Shown here in pieces: positions 15,718 to 23,875 of a stretch of DNA of 64,000 nt. The position numbers and the translations under genes were made by a program. How positions within the stretch are numbered: the stretch's first letter is position 1; the number at the start of each line of letters is the position of its first letter. The notes under the pieces are model-generated. The model worked only from the letters and a program-made list of their open reading frames with translations. It did not search any database and had not been told where the DNA came from. The DNA comes from UBA1479 sp040218445 (GTDB lineage Bacteria; Pseudomonadota; Alphaproteobacteria; Rhodospirillales; Casp-alpha2). The stretch spans positions 75,079 through 139,078 of the forward strand of contig JAVJRK010000013.1 in assembly GCA_040218445.1 (NCBI GenBank), written 5' to 3'.

Positions 15718-16230
15718 ATGTATCGCCGTCTCATCATCCCCGCCCTCACGGCATTATTGTTTTGCATCGCACCTGTCGTTCCCCAGGCCGTGGCATCCGA
15801 GGAAATCATCAAAGTCCGCCTGATGTCGTCCGACATGGCCGTCAAGATCGCCCAAGGGGCCGTTCATGCCTGCCGGGATAAGGGTTATCAGGCGGCGGCG
15901 GTGGTTCTGGACCGGGCCGGCAACATGCTGGCGGCACAGCGCGACACCCTGGCCGCGCGCACGACCCTGGAAATCGCGGGGCGCAAGGCCGGTGCCGTCA
16001 TCTTGTCCGGTGTCGATTCCGGGCAACTGCGCGATAGCCGCGCCGACATCAGCCCTCAATTGAACCTGATGCAAGGCATCATCGTGATGGACGGCGGCGT
16101 GCAAATCCGCGCGGCTGGATCGCTTGTCGGTGCCGTCGGGGTGTCGGGTGCGCCGGGCGGCGATATCGACGCTGAATGCGCACGGGCGGGCATCGATACC
16201 GTGCGCGACATCCTCGATTTCGCCGACTGA
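15718..16230 (+). CDS. Exported HbpS/GlcG-family (DUF336) protein
   Basis: The 170-residue protein has a signal peptide (LIIPALTALLFCIAPVVPQAVA) and one GlcG/HbpS domain. The domain shows AVVLDRAGNMLAAQRDTL at about 61-78, ISPQLNLMQGIIVMDGGVQI, and the closing GAVGVSGAPGGDIDAECARAG. Members bind haem or small ligands, and many have unknown roles. GGGAGG sits 6 bases before the ATG. It is transcribed away from the MBL-fold gene across a 124-bp AT-rich shared promoter region, suggesting joint control and a shared periplasmic process. Confidence 0.8.
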   Translation: MYRRLIIPALTALLFCIAPVVPQAVASEEIIKVRLMSSDMAVKIAQGAVHACRDKGYQAAAVVLDRAGNMLAAQRDTLAARTTLEIAGRKAGAVILSGVDSGQLRDSRADISPQLNLMQGIIVMDGGVQIRAAGSLVGAVGVSGAPGGDIDAECARAGIDTVRDILDFAD

Positions 16231-16489
16231 CGGCCATTAAAACCCAACCGAATTCCCTATCCGAAAGTATGGGATCAGACAATTTGGTATACAATTTGAC
16301 CGATATTTAAATTAAAAAAACCTAATAACATATTGTTTAATAATATGATTTTTTAATTATCCGGTGGTTTTACTGTAAGAATTATAACCAACGGCCAGAT
16401 GTTCACACGGTTGTAATACGTGTATTTCCTTTCTCCGTCGCGCTGGGGGGCTACCAGTACGTCGATTTTTCGGAGGAGGAATCCGCACG
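16231..16489. other. AT-rich intergenic region before the chemoreceptor gene
   Basis: This 259-bp stretch has no credible gene. Its middle (about 16280-16375) is strikingly AT-rich for this genome and includes an inverted repeat CATATT-GTTTAAT-AATATG at about 16329-16347. Several promoter-like hexamers occur, but none is convincing enough to name. It probably holds the chemoreceptor promoter. GGAGGAGG at its right end is the ribosome binding site. Confidence 0.5.
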
Positions 16490-18508
16490 ATGTCCGTTGA
16501 ATTCATGAAAAACACGAAAATTCTTTCCAAGATCTTCATCGGTTTCGGTGTGGTTCTGGGTCTGCTGCTTGTTATTGCCGCAACCGGGGGAATCAGCCTG
16601 AAATCCGGGAACGACAACTTCAGCCGTTATCGCGAAGCCGCGGCGCAATCCAATAACGCCGCCCTGGTTCAAAGTAGTCTTCAAAAAACCCAATTGGCCG
16701 TAAATGACTTTCTTGCCAATTCTTCGGAAGACGCCGTGGCTGATTTCGAAGACCGCATCAAAGCAACCATGAACGCCATCGAACAGCTGAACGGCCAGAT
16801 CACCGACGCGGACCGTAAGAAAACCATTTCCACCGCGACCGCCGATCTAGCGTCCTATCAAGCGGCTTTCGACGAAGTGACCGCCCTTCAGACCAACCGC
16901 AACGCCATCAAGGAAGGCCGGCTGGACATGCTGGGCCCCGACATGGAAGCCCGGCTGACGGACCTGATGAAAATGGCCTACGAGGAAACGGACGTGACCA
17001 CGGCCTACCTCGCCGCCAAGACACAGCGTTCCATGCTGTTGATGCGGCTATACGCCAACCGGTTCATCACCACCAACGACAGCATGGATTTCGACAAAGC
17101 CATGTCTGCCGCTGCGGAAACGCGTGACAACTTCGCCGAACTGATCGGTGAAATCTTCGACGAAGACCGCAAGACTTTGGCGGCCCAGGTCGCGGAAATG
17201 CAAAAGAAATACGAAGCCGCGTTGCAAGAAACCCATGACGTGATCATCGCCCGTGACGAGGTCGTGCTGGGCACGATCGGCTTCGTCGGCCCCAATGTCG
17301 CGGCCCTCATGGACAGCCTGAAATCCGGCATCAAGCAGGAACAGGATGTTCTCGGCCCGGCAACCAGCAAGACCATGCAGACCGCGATGATCGTCACCCT
17401 GGCCGTGGCCGGCGTCAGCGTCTTGCTGGGCGTGCTGGCGGCCCTGGTTATCGGCAAAGGCATCGCCCGCCCCGTGGTTGCCCTGACATCCGCCATGAAG
17501 ACCCTGGCCGGTGGCGAAAAACACATCGACATCCCCGGGCAGGACAACGGCGACGAAGTCGGTGACATGGCCAAGGCCGTCCTGGTGTTCAAGGAAAGCA
17601 TGATCAAAGCCGACGAACTGGCCGAACGCGAAAAAGAAGCCGCCCGGCGGCGCGAGGAACGGGGACGCCAGATCGAATCCCTGACCGGGACCTTCGACGA
17701 AGACGTGTCCGAACTGCTACGTTCCCTTTCCAGTTCCGCCACGGAAATGGAAGCCACCGCATCCAGCATGTCCCAAATCGCCGACGGCACCAACCAACGT
17801 GCGGCGACCGTCGCCAGTGCGGCCGAGCAGGCATCCGCCAACGTGCAAACGGTTGCTACCGCAACCGAGGAATTGTCGAGTTCGATCCAGGAAATTTCAC
17901 GCCAGGTTTCCCAGTCCACGAAAGTCGCGGACCGTGCCGTTTCCGAAGCACAACACACCGATCAGCAAATCCAGGGCCTGGCCAAGGCGTCGCAGCGGAT
18001 CGGTGAAGTGGTCGATCTGATTTCCGATATCGCGGAACAAACCAACCTTCTGGCCCTGAACGCGACCATCGAAGCCGCCCGGGCCGGTGAATCGGGCAAG
18101 GGCTTCGCCGTCGTCGCCCATGAAGTCAAGAACCTGGCGACCCAAACGGCCAAGGCGACGGAAGAAATCAGCCAGCAGATTTCGAGCATTCAATCCGAAA
18201 CCAAGGACGCCGTGCGGGCCATCGGTTCCATCACCTCGACCATCAGCGAGATGAGCGAAATCTCGTCGATGATCGCAGCCGCCGTCGAACAGCAAGGGGC
18301 GGCAACCAATGAGATCGCCCGCAACGTGGAACAGGCCGCAACGGGCACGCAGGAAGTTTCCAGCAACATCATTGAGGTTACACAATCTGCGGGTGAAACC
18401 GGCACTGCCGCCTCGCAGGTAACCGGCGTGGCGGCCGAGTTGAACACGCAGGCCGATCACCTGAGAAATCAGGTCGAGAAGTTCCTGGGCGGGGTGCGCG
18501 CCGCTTGA
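16490..18508 (+). CDS. Methyl-accepting chemotaxis protein
   Basis: The 672-residue receptor has a first membrane helix at about 13-34. A mostly helical periplasmic sensor (35-297) rich in SSLQKTQLAVNDFL-type heptads follows, then a second helix at about 298-322, a HAMP domain (about 323-376) and the long cytoplasmic coiled coil. The conserved hairpin tip, DLISDIAEQTNLLALNATIE, lies near residue 510. It passes ligand signals to CheA/CheW; no che genes are in this window. There is no C-terminal CheR-binding pentapeptide. The ligand is unknown. The gene is alone and is followed by a strong terminator. Confidence 0.95.
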   Translation: MSVEFMKNTKILSKIFIGFGVVLGLLLVIAATGGISLKSGNDNFSRYREAAAQSNNAALVQSSLQKTQLAVNDFLANSSEDAVADFEDRIKATMNAIEQLNGQITDADRKKTISTATADLASYQAAFDEVTALQTNRNAIKEGRLDMLGPDMEARLTDLMKMAYEETDVTTAYLAAKTQRSMLLMRLYANRFITTNDSMDFDKAMSAAAETRDNFAELIGEIFDEDRKTLAAQVAEMQKKYEAALQETHDVIIARDEVVLGTIGFVGPNVAALMDSLKSGIKQEQDVLGPATSKTMQTAMIVTLAVAGVSVLLGVLAALVIGKGIARPVVALTSAMKTLAGGEKHIDIPGQDNGDEVGDMAKAVLVFKESMIKADELAEREKEAARRREERGRQIESLTGTFDEDVSELLRSLSSSATEMEATASSMSQIADGTNQRAATVASAAEQASANVQTVATATEELSSSIQEISRQVSQSTKVADRAVSEAQHTDQQIQGLAKASQRIGEVVDLISDIAEQTNLLALNATIEAARAGESGKGFAVVAHEVKNLATQTAKATEEISQQISSIQSETKDAVRAIGSITSTISEMSEISSMIAAAVEQQGAATNEIARNVEQAATGTQEVSSNIIEVTQSAGETGTAASQVTGVAAELNTQADHLRNQVEKFLGGVRAA

Positions 18509-18543
18509 TTATCAATAATCAATAACAGCGATCAGAAAACTTG

Positions 18544-18575
18544 CGGCCGGGGGGATCATTCCTCCGGCCGTTTTT
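18544..18575 (+). terminator. Intrinsic terminator after the chemoreceptor gene
   Basis: CGGCCGGGGG pairs with CCTCCGGCCG across a GATCATT-type loop, with one G-U pair, and is followed by five T. It lies 36 bp after the stop codon. It also faces the end of the convergent acylphosphatase gene. Confidence 0.8.
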
Positions 18576-18594
18576 CTTTATCGGGAAATAGGCT

Positions 18595-18882
18595 CTAGAC
18601 AGTTGGCAGACTGTCGAAACCGGCGGTCGCGGGAACATCGGCGTCAGCCACCTCAAGACCAGACACCCGGGCGGCCGGCGGCCCCGCATGACAGCGTTCA
18701 AGCATATGATTGACGGCATCCGTATCACCGGCGAATACGGCTTCGACCGTGCCGTCGCGGCGATTACGGACCCAGCCGGACAGGCCAAGCCCCTTTGCCT
18801 GCTCACAGGCCCAGCCGCGATACCACACGCCCTGCACCCGCCCGGATATGATCACGTGAACGGCTTTGACATCATCTGTCAT
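18595..18882 (-). CDS. acyP: Acylphosphatase
   Basis: This 95-residue protein is a complete acylphosphatase. The phosphate-binding loop GRVQGVWYRGW holds the catalytic R22, and N40 in GLSGWVRNRRDGTVEAV is the catalytic asparagine. The enzyme hydrolyses carboxyl-phosphate bonds such as acetyl phosphate or 1,3-bisphosphoglycerate in the cytoplasm. It lies 25 bp after pccA on the same strand, so it is probably the distal gene of that transcript. A tryptophan replaces the common phenylalanine in the loop, which is a tolerated variant. Confidence 0.9.
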   Translation of the reverse strand: MTDDVKAVHVIISGRVQGVWYRGWACEQAKGLGLSGWVRNRRDGTVEAVFAGDTDAVNHMLERCHAGPPAARVSGLEVADADVPATAGFDSLPTV

Positions 18883-18907
18883 GGCGCTGTGTTACCAGAG
18901 ATTGGGG

Positions 18908-20893
18908 TTATTCGAACTCCATGATGATCTGATCGACCATCAGGCTGTCACCGGGGGCGGCCTTGATCTCCTTGACCACGGCGTCCTTGTCGGCCCGCAT
19001 GACATTTTCCATCTTCATGGCCTCAAGGATGCAAAGCTCCTCCCCGGCCTTGACCTCCTGTCCGGCTTCGACGGCGAGCGACACCAGCAATCCCGGCATG
19101 GGCGACATCAATAGTTTGGACGTGTCGGGCGGCTGCTTTTCCGGAATGTGGCGATAGAGTTCCGCCGTCCCGGGGCTGAGCACCAGCGCCGTGGTTTCCG
19201 TGCCGGCATTCATGATGCGGTACGCCGTATCCGCACGGCCGACCTGCACGCTGTATTCGGCACCGTCCAACGTCAATTCCATCAGACTGTCGGAAAGCTG
19301 CCAGTCCGTCCGCAGTTTCAAAGTCTTGTCGGAAATCGTGACATCGAAACCGCCGTCCGCAGGAACGACGTTGACGGGGTGCGGATCGCGCCCCAGCACG
19401 ATCACCCAATCACCCGAAACCTTGCGGGAATGCCCGGCGACCTGACCGGAAATCTGCGCCGCACGGTCCTGAAAGGCCCGATGCATGGCGGCGGCGACCG
19501 CAATGGCAAGGGTCGGGTCATCCTGAACCGCATCTTTCGGGTTAAAGCCGTCGGGATATTCCTCGGCGATGAAGTTGGTCGAAAAATCGCCGGCCCGAAC
19601 CTTGTCGTGGGCCATCAAGGCCGCCAGAAAGGCGATGTTGTTGGCCACGCCCGTGATCTGGAACCGGTCGAGGGCGCGCGCCATCTCGTCCATGGCTGCC
19701 TCCCTGTCCTTTCCATACGTCACCAGCTTGGCGACCATGGGATCGTAGAACATGGAAATCTCGCCGCCTTCGAACACACCGGTATCGACACGCACGGTGT
19801 CGGTTTCGGCCGGCGGCTGATAGCGCACCAAGCGTCCCGTGGACGGCAGAAAGTTGCGGAACGGATCCTCGGCATAGATGCGGGATTCGATCGCCCAGCC
19901 GTTCAAGGGCACGTCCTTTTGGGCAAAGGGCAGCTTTTCGCCGGCAGCAACCCGGATCATCAACTCGACCAGGTCCAAGCCGGTAATGAATTCAGTCACC
20001 GGGTGTTCGACCTGAAGGCGCGTGTTCATTTCAAGGAAGTAGAAATTCTTGTCCTTGTCGACGATGAATTCGACCGTGCCGGCCGAACAATAATCCACCG
20101 CCTGGGACAGCGCCACAGCCTGCTCGCCCATGGCCTTGCGGGTCTTCTCATCCAGGAACGGCGACGGCGCTTCTTCCAACACCTTCTGATGGCGGCGCTG
20201 GATCGAACATTCGCGCTCGTTCAAGTAAACGCAATTGCCGTGCTGATCGGCCAGGACCTGAATTTCGATATGGCGCGGCTCGACAATGAATTTTTCGACG
20301 AACACCCGATCATCGCCGAAGCTGCTGGCCGCCTCGGACCGGGCCCGTTCCAGGCCGTCACGGCATTCGTCATCGTTGTGCGCAATGCGCATGCCCTTGC
20401 CGCCACCGCCGGCAGACGCTTTCAGCATCACCGGATAGCCGATCTTGTTGGCGATCTCGACCGCCATGTCCGGGTCGGCGACGGCCTCCGTATGGCCGGG
20501 CACGACGCTGACCTTGGCCTTTTCCGCCAATTTCTTTGATTCGATTTTATCGCCCATGGCATTGATGGCACCCACAGGCGGGCCGATGAAGGCAATACCC
20601 TTCTTGGCCAAGGCTTCGGCGAATTTGGCGTTTTCCGACAGGAACCCGTAACCCGGATGCACCGCATCCGCGCCCGTCTGCTCGATGGCGTCCAGGATCT
20701 TGTCGATCACCAAATAGCTTTCCGACGAAGCCGACGGACCGATATGCACGGCCTCGTCCGCCGTGACCGTATGCAGCGCCAGTTTGTCGGCATCGGAATA
20801 GACGGCGACGGTCTGAATGCCCATCTTCTTTGCCGTCTTCATGACGCGACAGGCGATTTCGCCCCGGTTGGCGATGAGAATTTTCTTAAACAT
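18908..20893 (-). CDS. pccA: Propionyl-CoA carboxylase alpha subunit (biotin carboxylase plus biotin carrier)
   Basis: The 661-residue protein starts MFKKILIANRGEIACRVMKT and has the biotin carboxylase N-domain, ATP-grasp region (GGGGKGMRIAHND, then EMNTRLQVEHPVTE) and C-domain. A linker with the BT fold follows, then a C-terminal biotinyl domain with LEAMKMENVMRA, where the lysine near residue 627 is biotinylated. It works with the carboxyltransferase beta subunit, encoded here about 12.7 kb away (33.5-35.1 kb), to make methylmalonyl-CoA from propionyl-CoA. The PccA assignment over MccA or AccC rests on overall sequence style and the matching PccB. It is followed at once by acylphosphatase. 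Confidence 0.9.
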   Translation of the reverse strand: MFKKILIANRGEIACRVMKTAKKMGIQTVAVYSDADKLALHTVTADEAVHIGPSASSESYLVIDKILDAIEQTGADAVHPGYGFLSENAKFAEALAKKGIAFIGPPVGAINAMGDKIESKKLAEKAKVSVVPGHTEAVADPDMAVEIANKIGYPVMLKASAGGGGKGMRIAHNDDECRDGLERARSEAASSFGDDRVFVEKFIVEPRHIEIQVLADQHGNCVYLNERECSIQRRHQKVLEEAPSPFLDEKTRKAMGEQAVALSQAVDYCSAGTVEFIVDKDKNFYFLEMNTRLQVEHPVTEFITGLDLVELMIRVAAGEKLPFAQKDVPLNGWAIESRIYAEDPFRNFLPSTGRLVRYQPPAETDTVRVDTGVFEGGEISMFYDPMVAKLVTYGKDREAAMDEMARALDRFQITGVANNIAFLAALMAHDKVRAGDFSTNFIAEEYPDGFNPKDAVQDDPTLAIAVAAAMHRAFQDRAAQISGQVAGHSRKVSGDWVIVLGRDPHPVNVVPADGGFDVTISDKTLKLRTDWQLSDSLMELTLDGAEYSVQVGRADTAYRIMNAGTETTALVLSPGTAELYRHIPEKQPPDTSKLLMSPMPGLLVSLAVEAGQEVKAGEELCILEAMKMENVMRADKDAVVKEIKAAPGDSLMVDQIIMEFE

Positions 20894-21096
20894 TTTTTAC
20901 CGGCCCTGGTTGTTGTTTCCTTAAATGAACCCCTGTGGGTTCGCCTTGCTGGCCGATTGCGGCCCTTCCAACCCCGGCCATTGGTGTAACCGAAATTCCA
21001 CCATATTGCAGCGCAAAATTAGGATCGGGGCCTTGATACTACTAGTAGAATTGACCGTTCGCTGAGTGTTCTCTTTTTGCCCCGCATCCGGCCCGT

Positions 21097-21336
21097 TTAT
21101 TTCCGGGCCATCAAACCATCAAACAATCCCATGACCCAGGCCGCATGCAGAGCAAGCGGCGCCCCCCAGGCGACCATCGGAAAAATGAACCAAAGACGGT
21201 CCGGTGAATTGGTGAAGTTGAAGGCGGCGCAGGCCGCCACGACGATGAAATACACCATCAGGTGCAGGGCAAACCCCTTAAGGCGCCGCCGGTCGCGGGC
21301 GTCCCTCTCCCCATCCATGGGATTGATCTCGGTCAT
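21097..21336 (-). CDS. 2TM domain protein
   Basis: The 79-residue protein has a polar start with a basic RRRLKGFALHLMVYFIV block leading into membrane helix 1 (about 24-42). A short loop FTNSPDRLWFIFPMVAW leads into helix 2 (about 55-72). The R-L-K-x-F-x-x-H-L pattern and the P-x-x-LWF-x-x-P loop match the 2TM domain family (PF13239), often attached to LytTR or kinase proteins but here alone. The function is unknown; it is an inner-membrane protein. It has its own short intergenic region on both sides. Confidence 0.75.
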   Translation of the reverse strand: MTEINPMDGERDARDRRRLKGFALHLMVYFIVVAACAAFNFTNSPDRLWFIFPMVAWGAPLALHAAWVMGLFDGLMARK

Positions 21337-21412
21337 GATTGTTCCTTTGTTGGTCCCGCTAATCTAGGCACACAAAGGGCAACTCGCCAGTTTTGCACCG
21401 AATCACCTTTGT

Positions 21413-21970
21413 TTATCCGGCGCTCTCATCGCGTTGAACGTTTTCGAAGAACCGCTTCATATCCTCGCGGATATCCCGCCAATCGGCGAACGAAAACAGC
21501 ATATCGACGGTCTTGCCGTCGGATGACAACGGCATGCGAAAGGATGTTTGAATGCGCCGCAGCTGAAGCTTTCCGACCGTCAATTCATGCATATAAATCA
21601 CAGGCTTACGGACACTACACGCTTGTTCGTACTGGGCACGGGAGGTTTCCGCAAGCTCGGGGGGAATGATGTCCGTCACCAGTTTTCCGGTATAATCGAT
21701 GCCGTGGATATCGGCATGGGCCGTGCCCCAAAATCGGTATTTGAAATTCGTCCCGCCGTCCAAGGCATCGACCACGAAACAATAGGGAATCAAATTTCCG
21801 GGAATGCGCCGCCAGTCCCAATCGGACCACGCAGGTGCGAACTTGCCGCCCCGCAACTCATTCCAATAGTCCAGGAACAAGCGGTGGTCGGGCTCTGTGA
21901 TATCTTCCGGATCCAACCAGACGAGACTGCCGAAAACCGGTCCGGTATCATCGTCCGGTTCGCCCATCAT
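21413..21970 (-). CDS. PAS_5 (DUF1457-type) domain protein
   Basis: The product of about 185 residues matches the alphaproteobacterial PAS_5 group: LFLDYWNELRGGKFAPAWSD near the start, IPGNLIPYCFVVDAL, then YRFWGTAHADIHGIDYTGK. It is a lone PAS fold without kinase or cyclase output, so it may sense a ligand or regulate another protein by contact. The start is taken at the first of two adjacent ATG codons (21970), with AAAGGA 6 bases upstream. It is divergent from the carbamoylase gene. The family has no established function. Confidence 0.8.
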   Translation of the reverse strand: MMGEPDDDTGPVFGSLVWLDPEDITEPDHRLFLDYWNELRGGKFAPAWSDWDWRRIPGNLIPYCFVVDALDGGTNFKYRFWGTAHADIHGIDYTGKLVTDIIPPELAETSRAQYEQACSVRKPVIYMHELTVGKLQLRRIQTSFRMPLSSDGKTVDMLFSFADWRDIREDMKRFFENVQRDESAG

Positions 21971-22066
21971 CGCCGATCCTTTCAATTGCCCGCTATTCCA
22001 ACGTTAAGTCAGTTTCCCCTTGGACTGGCTGCTGCGGCCTTTTAAACCTAATGATCCAGCCGGCAC

Positions 22067-22082
22067 GTGGTCAGTTGACCAC
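22067..22082. promoter_or_regulatory. Inverted repeat GTGGTCA-GT-TGACCAC
   Basis: Seven-base perfect arms with a two-base centre lie 58 bp before the start of the carbamoylase gene, in the divergent intergenic region. They contain a TTGACC hexamer that could be a -35. The TGGTCA/TGACCA arms recall GntR/FadR-type operators, but no such regulator gene is in the window. Confidence 0.45.
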
Positions 22083-22139
22083 CGTCCCCTTTGTCCGGCT
22101 ATGACATTGGTCACCCATTGTAACAAATTGACAGGTTCC

Positions 22140-23075
22140 ATGCCCCGAATAGTCCGCGTTGCCGCCGCCCAACAGGGCCCCAATCTTGAGACCGACAGCC
22201 GCCAGGTAATCGTCGCCCGCCTGCTCGACATGATGAAACAGGCCAAATCGCAAGGCGCTGATCTGGTCGTTTACACGGAAACGGCCTTAACGACCTTTTT
22301 CCCGCGGTTCTATGCCGAGAACCGGGCCGAAATGGACCCCTGGTTCGAGCGCGACATGCCCAATGACGCGACACGCCCCCTGTTCGACTACGCCGCCGAC
22401 AATAAGATCGGCTTTTCCCTGGGCTATGCGGAACTGACCCCCGAAGGGGAACATTTCAACACCCAGATCCTGGTCGACAAGGACGGGCGGATCGCCGGCA
22501 AATACCGGAAGGTCCACCTACCTGGTCATGTGGAACTGGAGCCCGAACGCAGGTTCCAGCATTTGGAAAAACGATATTTTCAGCCGGGTGATCTGGGCTT
22601 TCCCGTATGGCGCACCATGGGCGGCGTCATGGGGATGTGCATCTGCAACGACCGGCGCTGGCCGGAAACTTACCGCGTGATGGGCCTGCAGGGCGTGGAA
22701 CTGGTCATGCTCGGCTACAACACGCCCTCGTGGAACGGGCTGGGCGGGCCTGACACACCGGAACTGCGCATGCATCATTCCCGGCTTTCCATGCAGGCTG
22801 GCGCCTATCAGAACGCAACCTGGGTGGTCGGCGTCGCCAAGGCCGGCGAGGAAGCGCCCGGATACCATTTGATGGGCGGCAGCTGCATCATCAACCCGGA
22901 CGGCCAGGTCGTCGCCGAGGCCACGACCGAAGACGACGAGGTCATCGTCCATGACTGCGATCTGGACGCCTGTGCCTTTCTCAAGAACTCGACCTTCAAA
23001 TTCCAAGCTCACCGCCGCACGGAACATTACGGCCTGATCACAGAACAAACCGGCGCCGTGCCGCCACCCGAATGA
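22140..23075 (+). CDS. N-carbamoyl-D-amino acid hydrolase (nitrilase superfamily)
   Basis: The 311-residue protein has the nitrilase Glu-Lys-Cys triad: E47 in VVYTETALTTFFPR, K124 in KYRKVHLPGH and C169 in CICNDRRWPETYR. The flanking blocks HLEKRYFQPGDLGF and YRVMGLQGVELV are those of D-carbamoylases (Agrobacterium enzyme about 304 residues, with E47/K127/C172). It would cleave N-carbamoyl-D-amino acids to D-amino acids, CO2 and ammonia, the last step of hydantoin use, or a similar carbamoylated substrate. No hydantoinase is nearby. I start at the ATG at 22140; longer readings add non-conserved sequence. The stop overlaps the next gene (ATGA). Confidence 0.85.
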   Translation: MPRIVRVAAAQQGPNLETDSRQVIVARLLDMMKQAKSQGADLVVYTETALTTFFPRFYAENRAEMDPWFERDMPNDATRPLFDYAADNKIGFSLGYAELTPEGEHFNTQILVDKDGRIAGKYRKVHLPGHVELEPERRFQHLEKRYFQPGDLGFPVWRTMGGVMGMCICNDRRWPETYRVMGLQGVELVMLGYNTPSWNGLGGPDTPELRMHHSRLSMQAGAYQNATWVVGVAKAGEEAPGYHLMGGSCIINPDGQVVAEATTEDDEVIVHDCDLDACAFLKNSTFKFQAHRRTEHYGLITEQTGAVPPPE

Positions 23076-23785
23076 CGACCGTGATGAACGTCCTGATCGT
23101 CCACGCCCATCCGGAATCAAAATCCTTCAACACGGCGCTGCGCGACCAGTCGATCCGCGTGCTGGAAGAGGCAGGCCACAGCGTCGCGCTGTCCGATCTT
23201 TACGCCATGAACTTCAACCCCGTGTCGGGGCCTGAGGATTTCAATGATCGTGCCGCCCCGGACTATCTGGTCTATGCGCTGGAACAGCGCCACGGATATC
23301 AGACAGGAACGCTCGCGCCCGACATCACGGCCGAGATCGACAAGCTCATGGCCTGTGATCTTCTGATCCTGCATTTTCCGCTCTACTGGTTTTCCGTGCC
23401 GGCGATCCTGAAAGGCTGGATCGACCGGGTGCTCGTTTCCGGGCTGACATACGGCGGGCGGCGGTTCTACGACCAGGGCGGCCTGAAGGGCAAGAAAGCC
23501 CTGCTGACCCTGACGCTCGGCGGGCGGGAACATATGCTCGACCGCGACGAAGCCATCCACGGACGCCTGGAAGACATGCTCAAGCCGCTGTTGCAGGGCA
23601 CGCTGGCCTATACGGGCATGACCGTCCTGCCGCCCTTCGTCGCCTGGCATGTGCCCTACGTGGACGATGCCACGCGGCAGGGGTATCTCGATGACTATGC
23701 GGAACGCCTGCGGGGGATCGACAACGATACGCCCCTCACCTTTCCGTCCCTGAACGACTTCGACGACACCATGCAACCCAAGTAG
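23072..23785 (+). CDS. NAD(P)H:quinone oxidoreductase-like flavodoxin-fold protein
   Basis: The 237-residue protein starts with VLIVHAHPESKSFNTALRD, the FMN/FAD phosphate loop of the NQO1/KefF/MdaB group. It has LILHFPLYWFSVPAILKGWI at about 95-115, another hallmark, and TYGGRRFYDQGGLKGKKAL. It should reduce quinones or related acceptors with NAD(P)H in the cytoplasm. The start overlaps the carbamoylase stop by four bases, so the two are co-translated. What a quinone reductase does for carbamoyl-amino acid hydrolysis is not obvious. It ends with a polar tail and no further gene follows closely. Confidence 0.85.
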   Translation: MTTVMNVLIVHAHPESKSFNTALRDQSIRVLEEAGHSVALSDLYAMNFNPVSGPEDFNDRAAPDYLVYALEQRHGYQTGTLAPDITAEIDKLMACDLLILHFPLYWFSVPAILKGWIDRVLVSGLTYGGRRFYDQGGLKGKKALLTLTLGGREHMLDRDEAIHGRLEDMLKPLLQGTLAYTGMTVLPPFVAWHVPYVDDATRQGYLDDYAERLRGIDNDTPLTFPSLNDFDDTMQPK

Positions 23786-23875
23786 CCGTTCCCACCAAGA
23801 ACGTCTTTGCGCGGCTATCGGCGCTGCGCTACATCATTGATCTGTTCGTGTCCGTAGCCCTTGAGGATTTCAACG

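Noticed and set aside
16283..16295. GTATAC element as a third copy of the TTGTATACAA operator
   Set aside because: The flanks are not symmetric (TTTGGTATACAATT); it is more like an extended -10 than a palindromic operator.
19148..20539. 463-codon plus-strand frame opposite pccA
   Set aside because: Antisense shadow of pccA; no motif, no ribosome binding site.
20949..21089. 46-codon frame in the region right of pccA
   Set aside because: No ribosome binding site in front and a composition unlike a protein; treated as non-coding.
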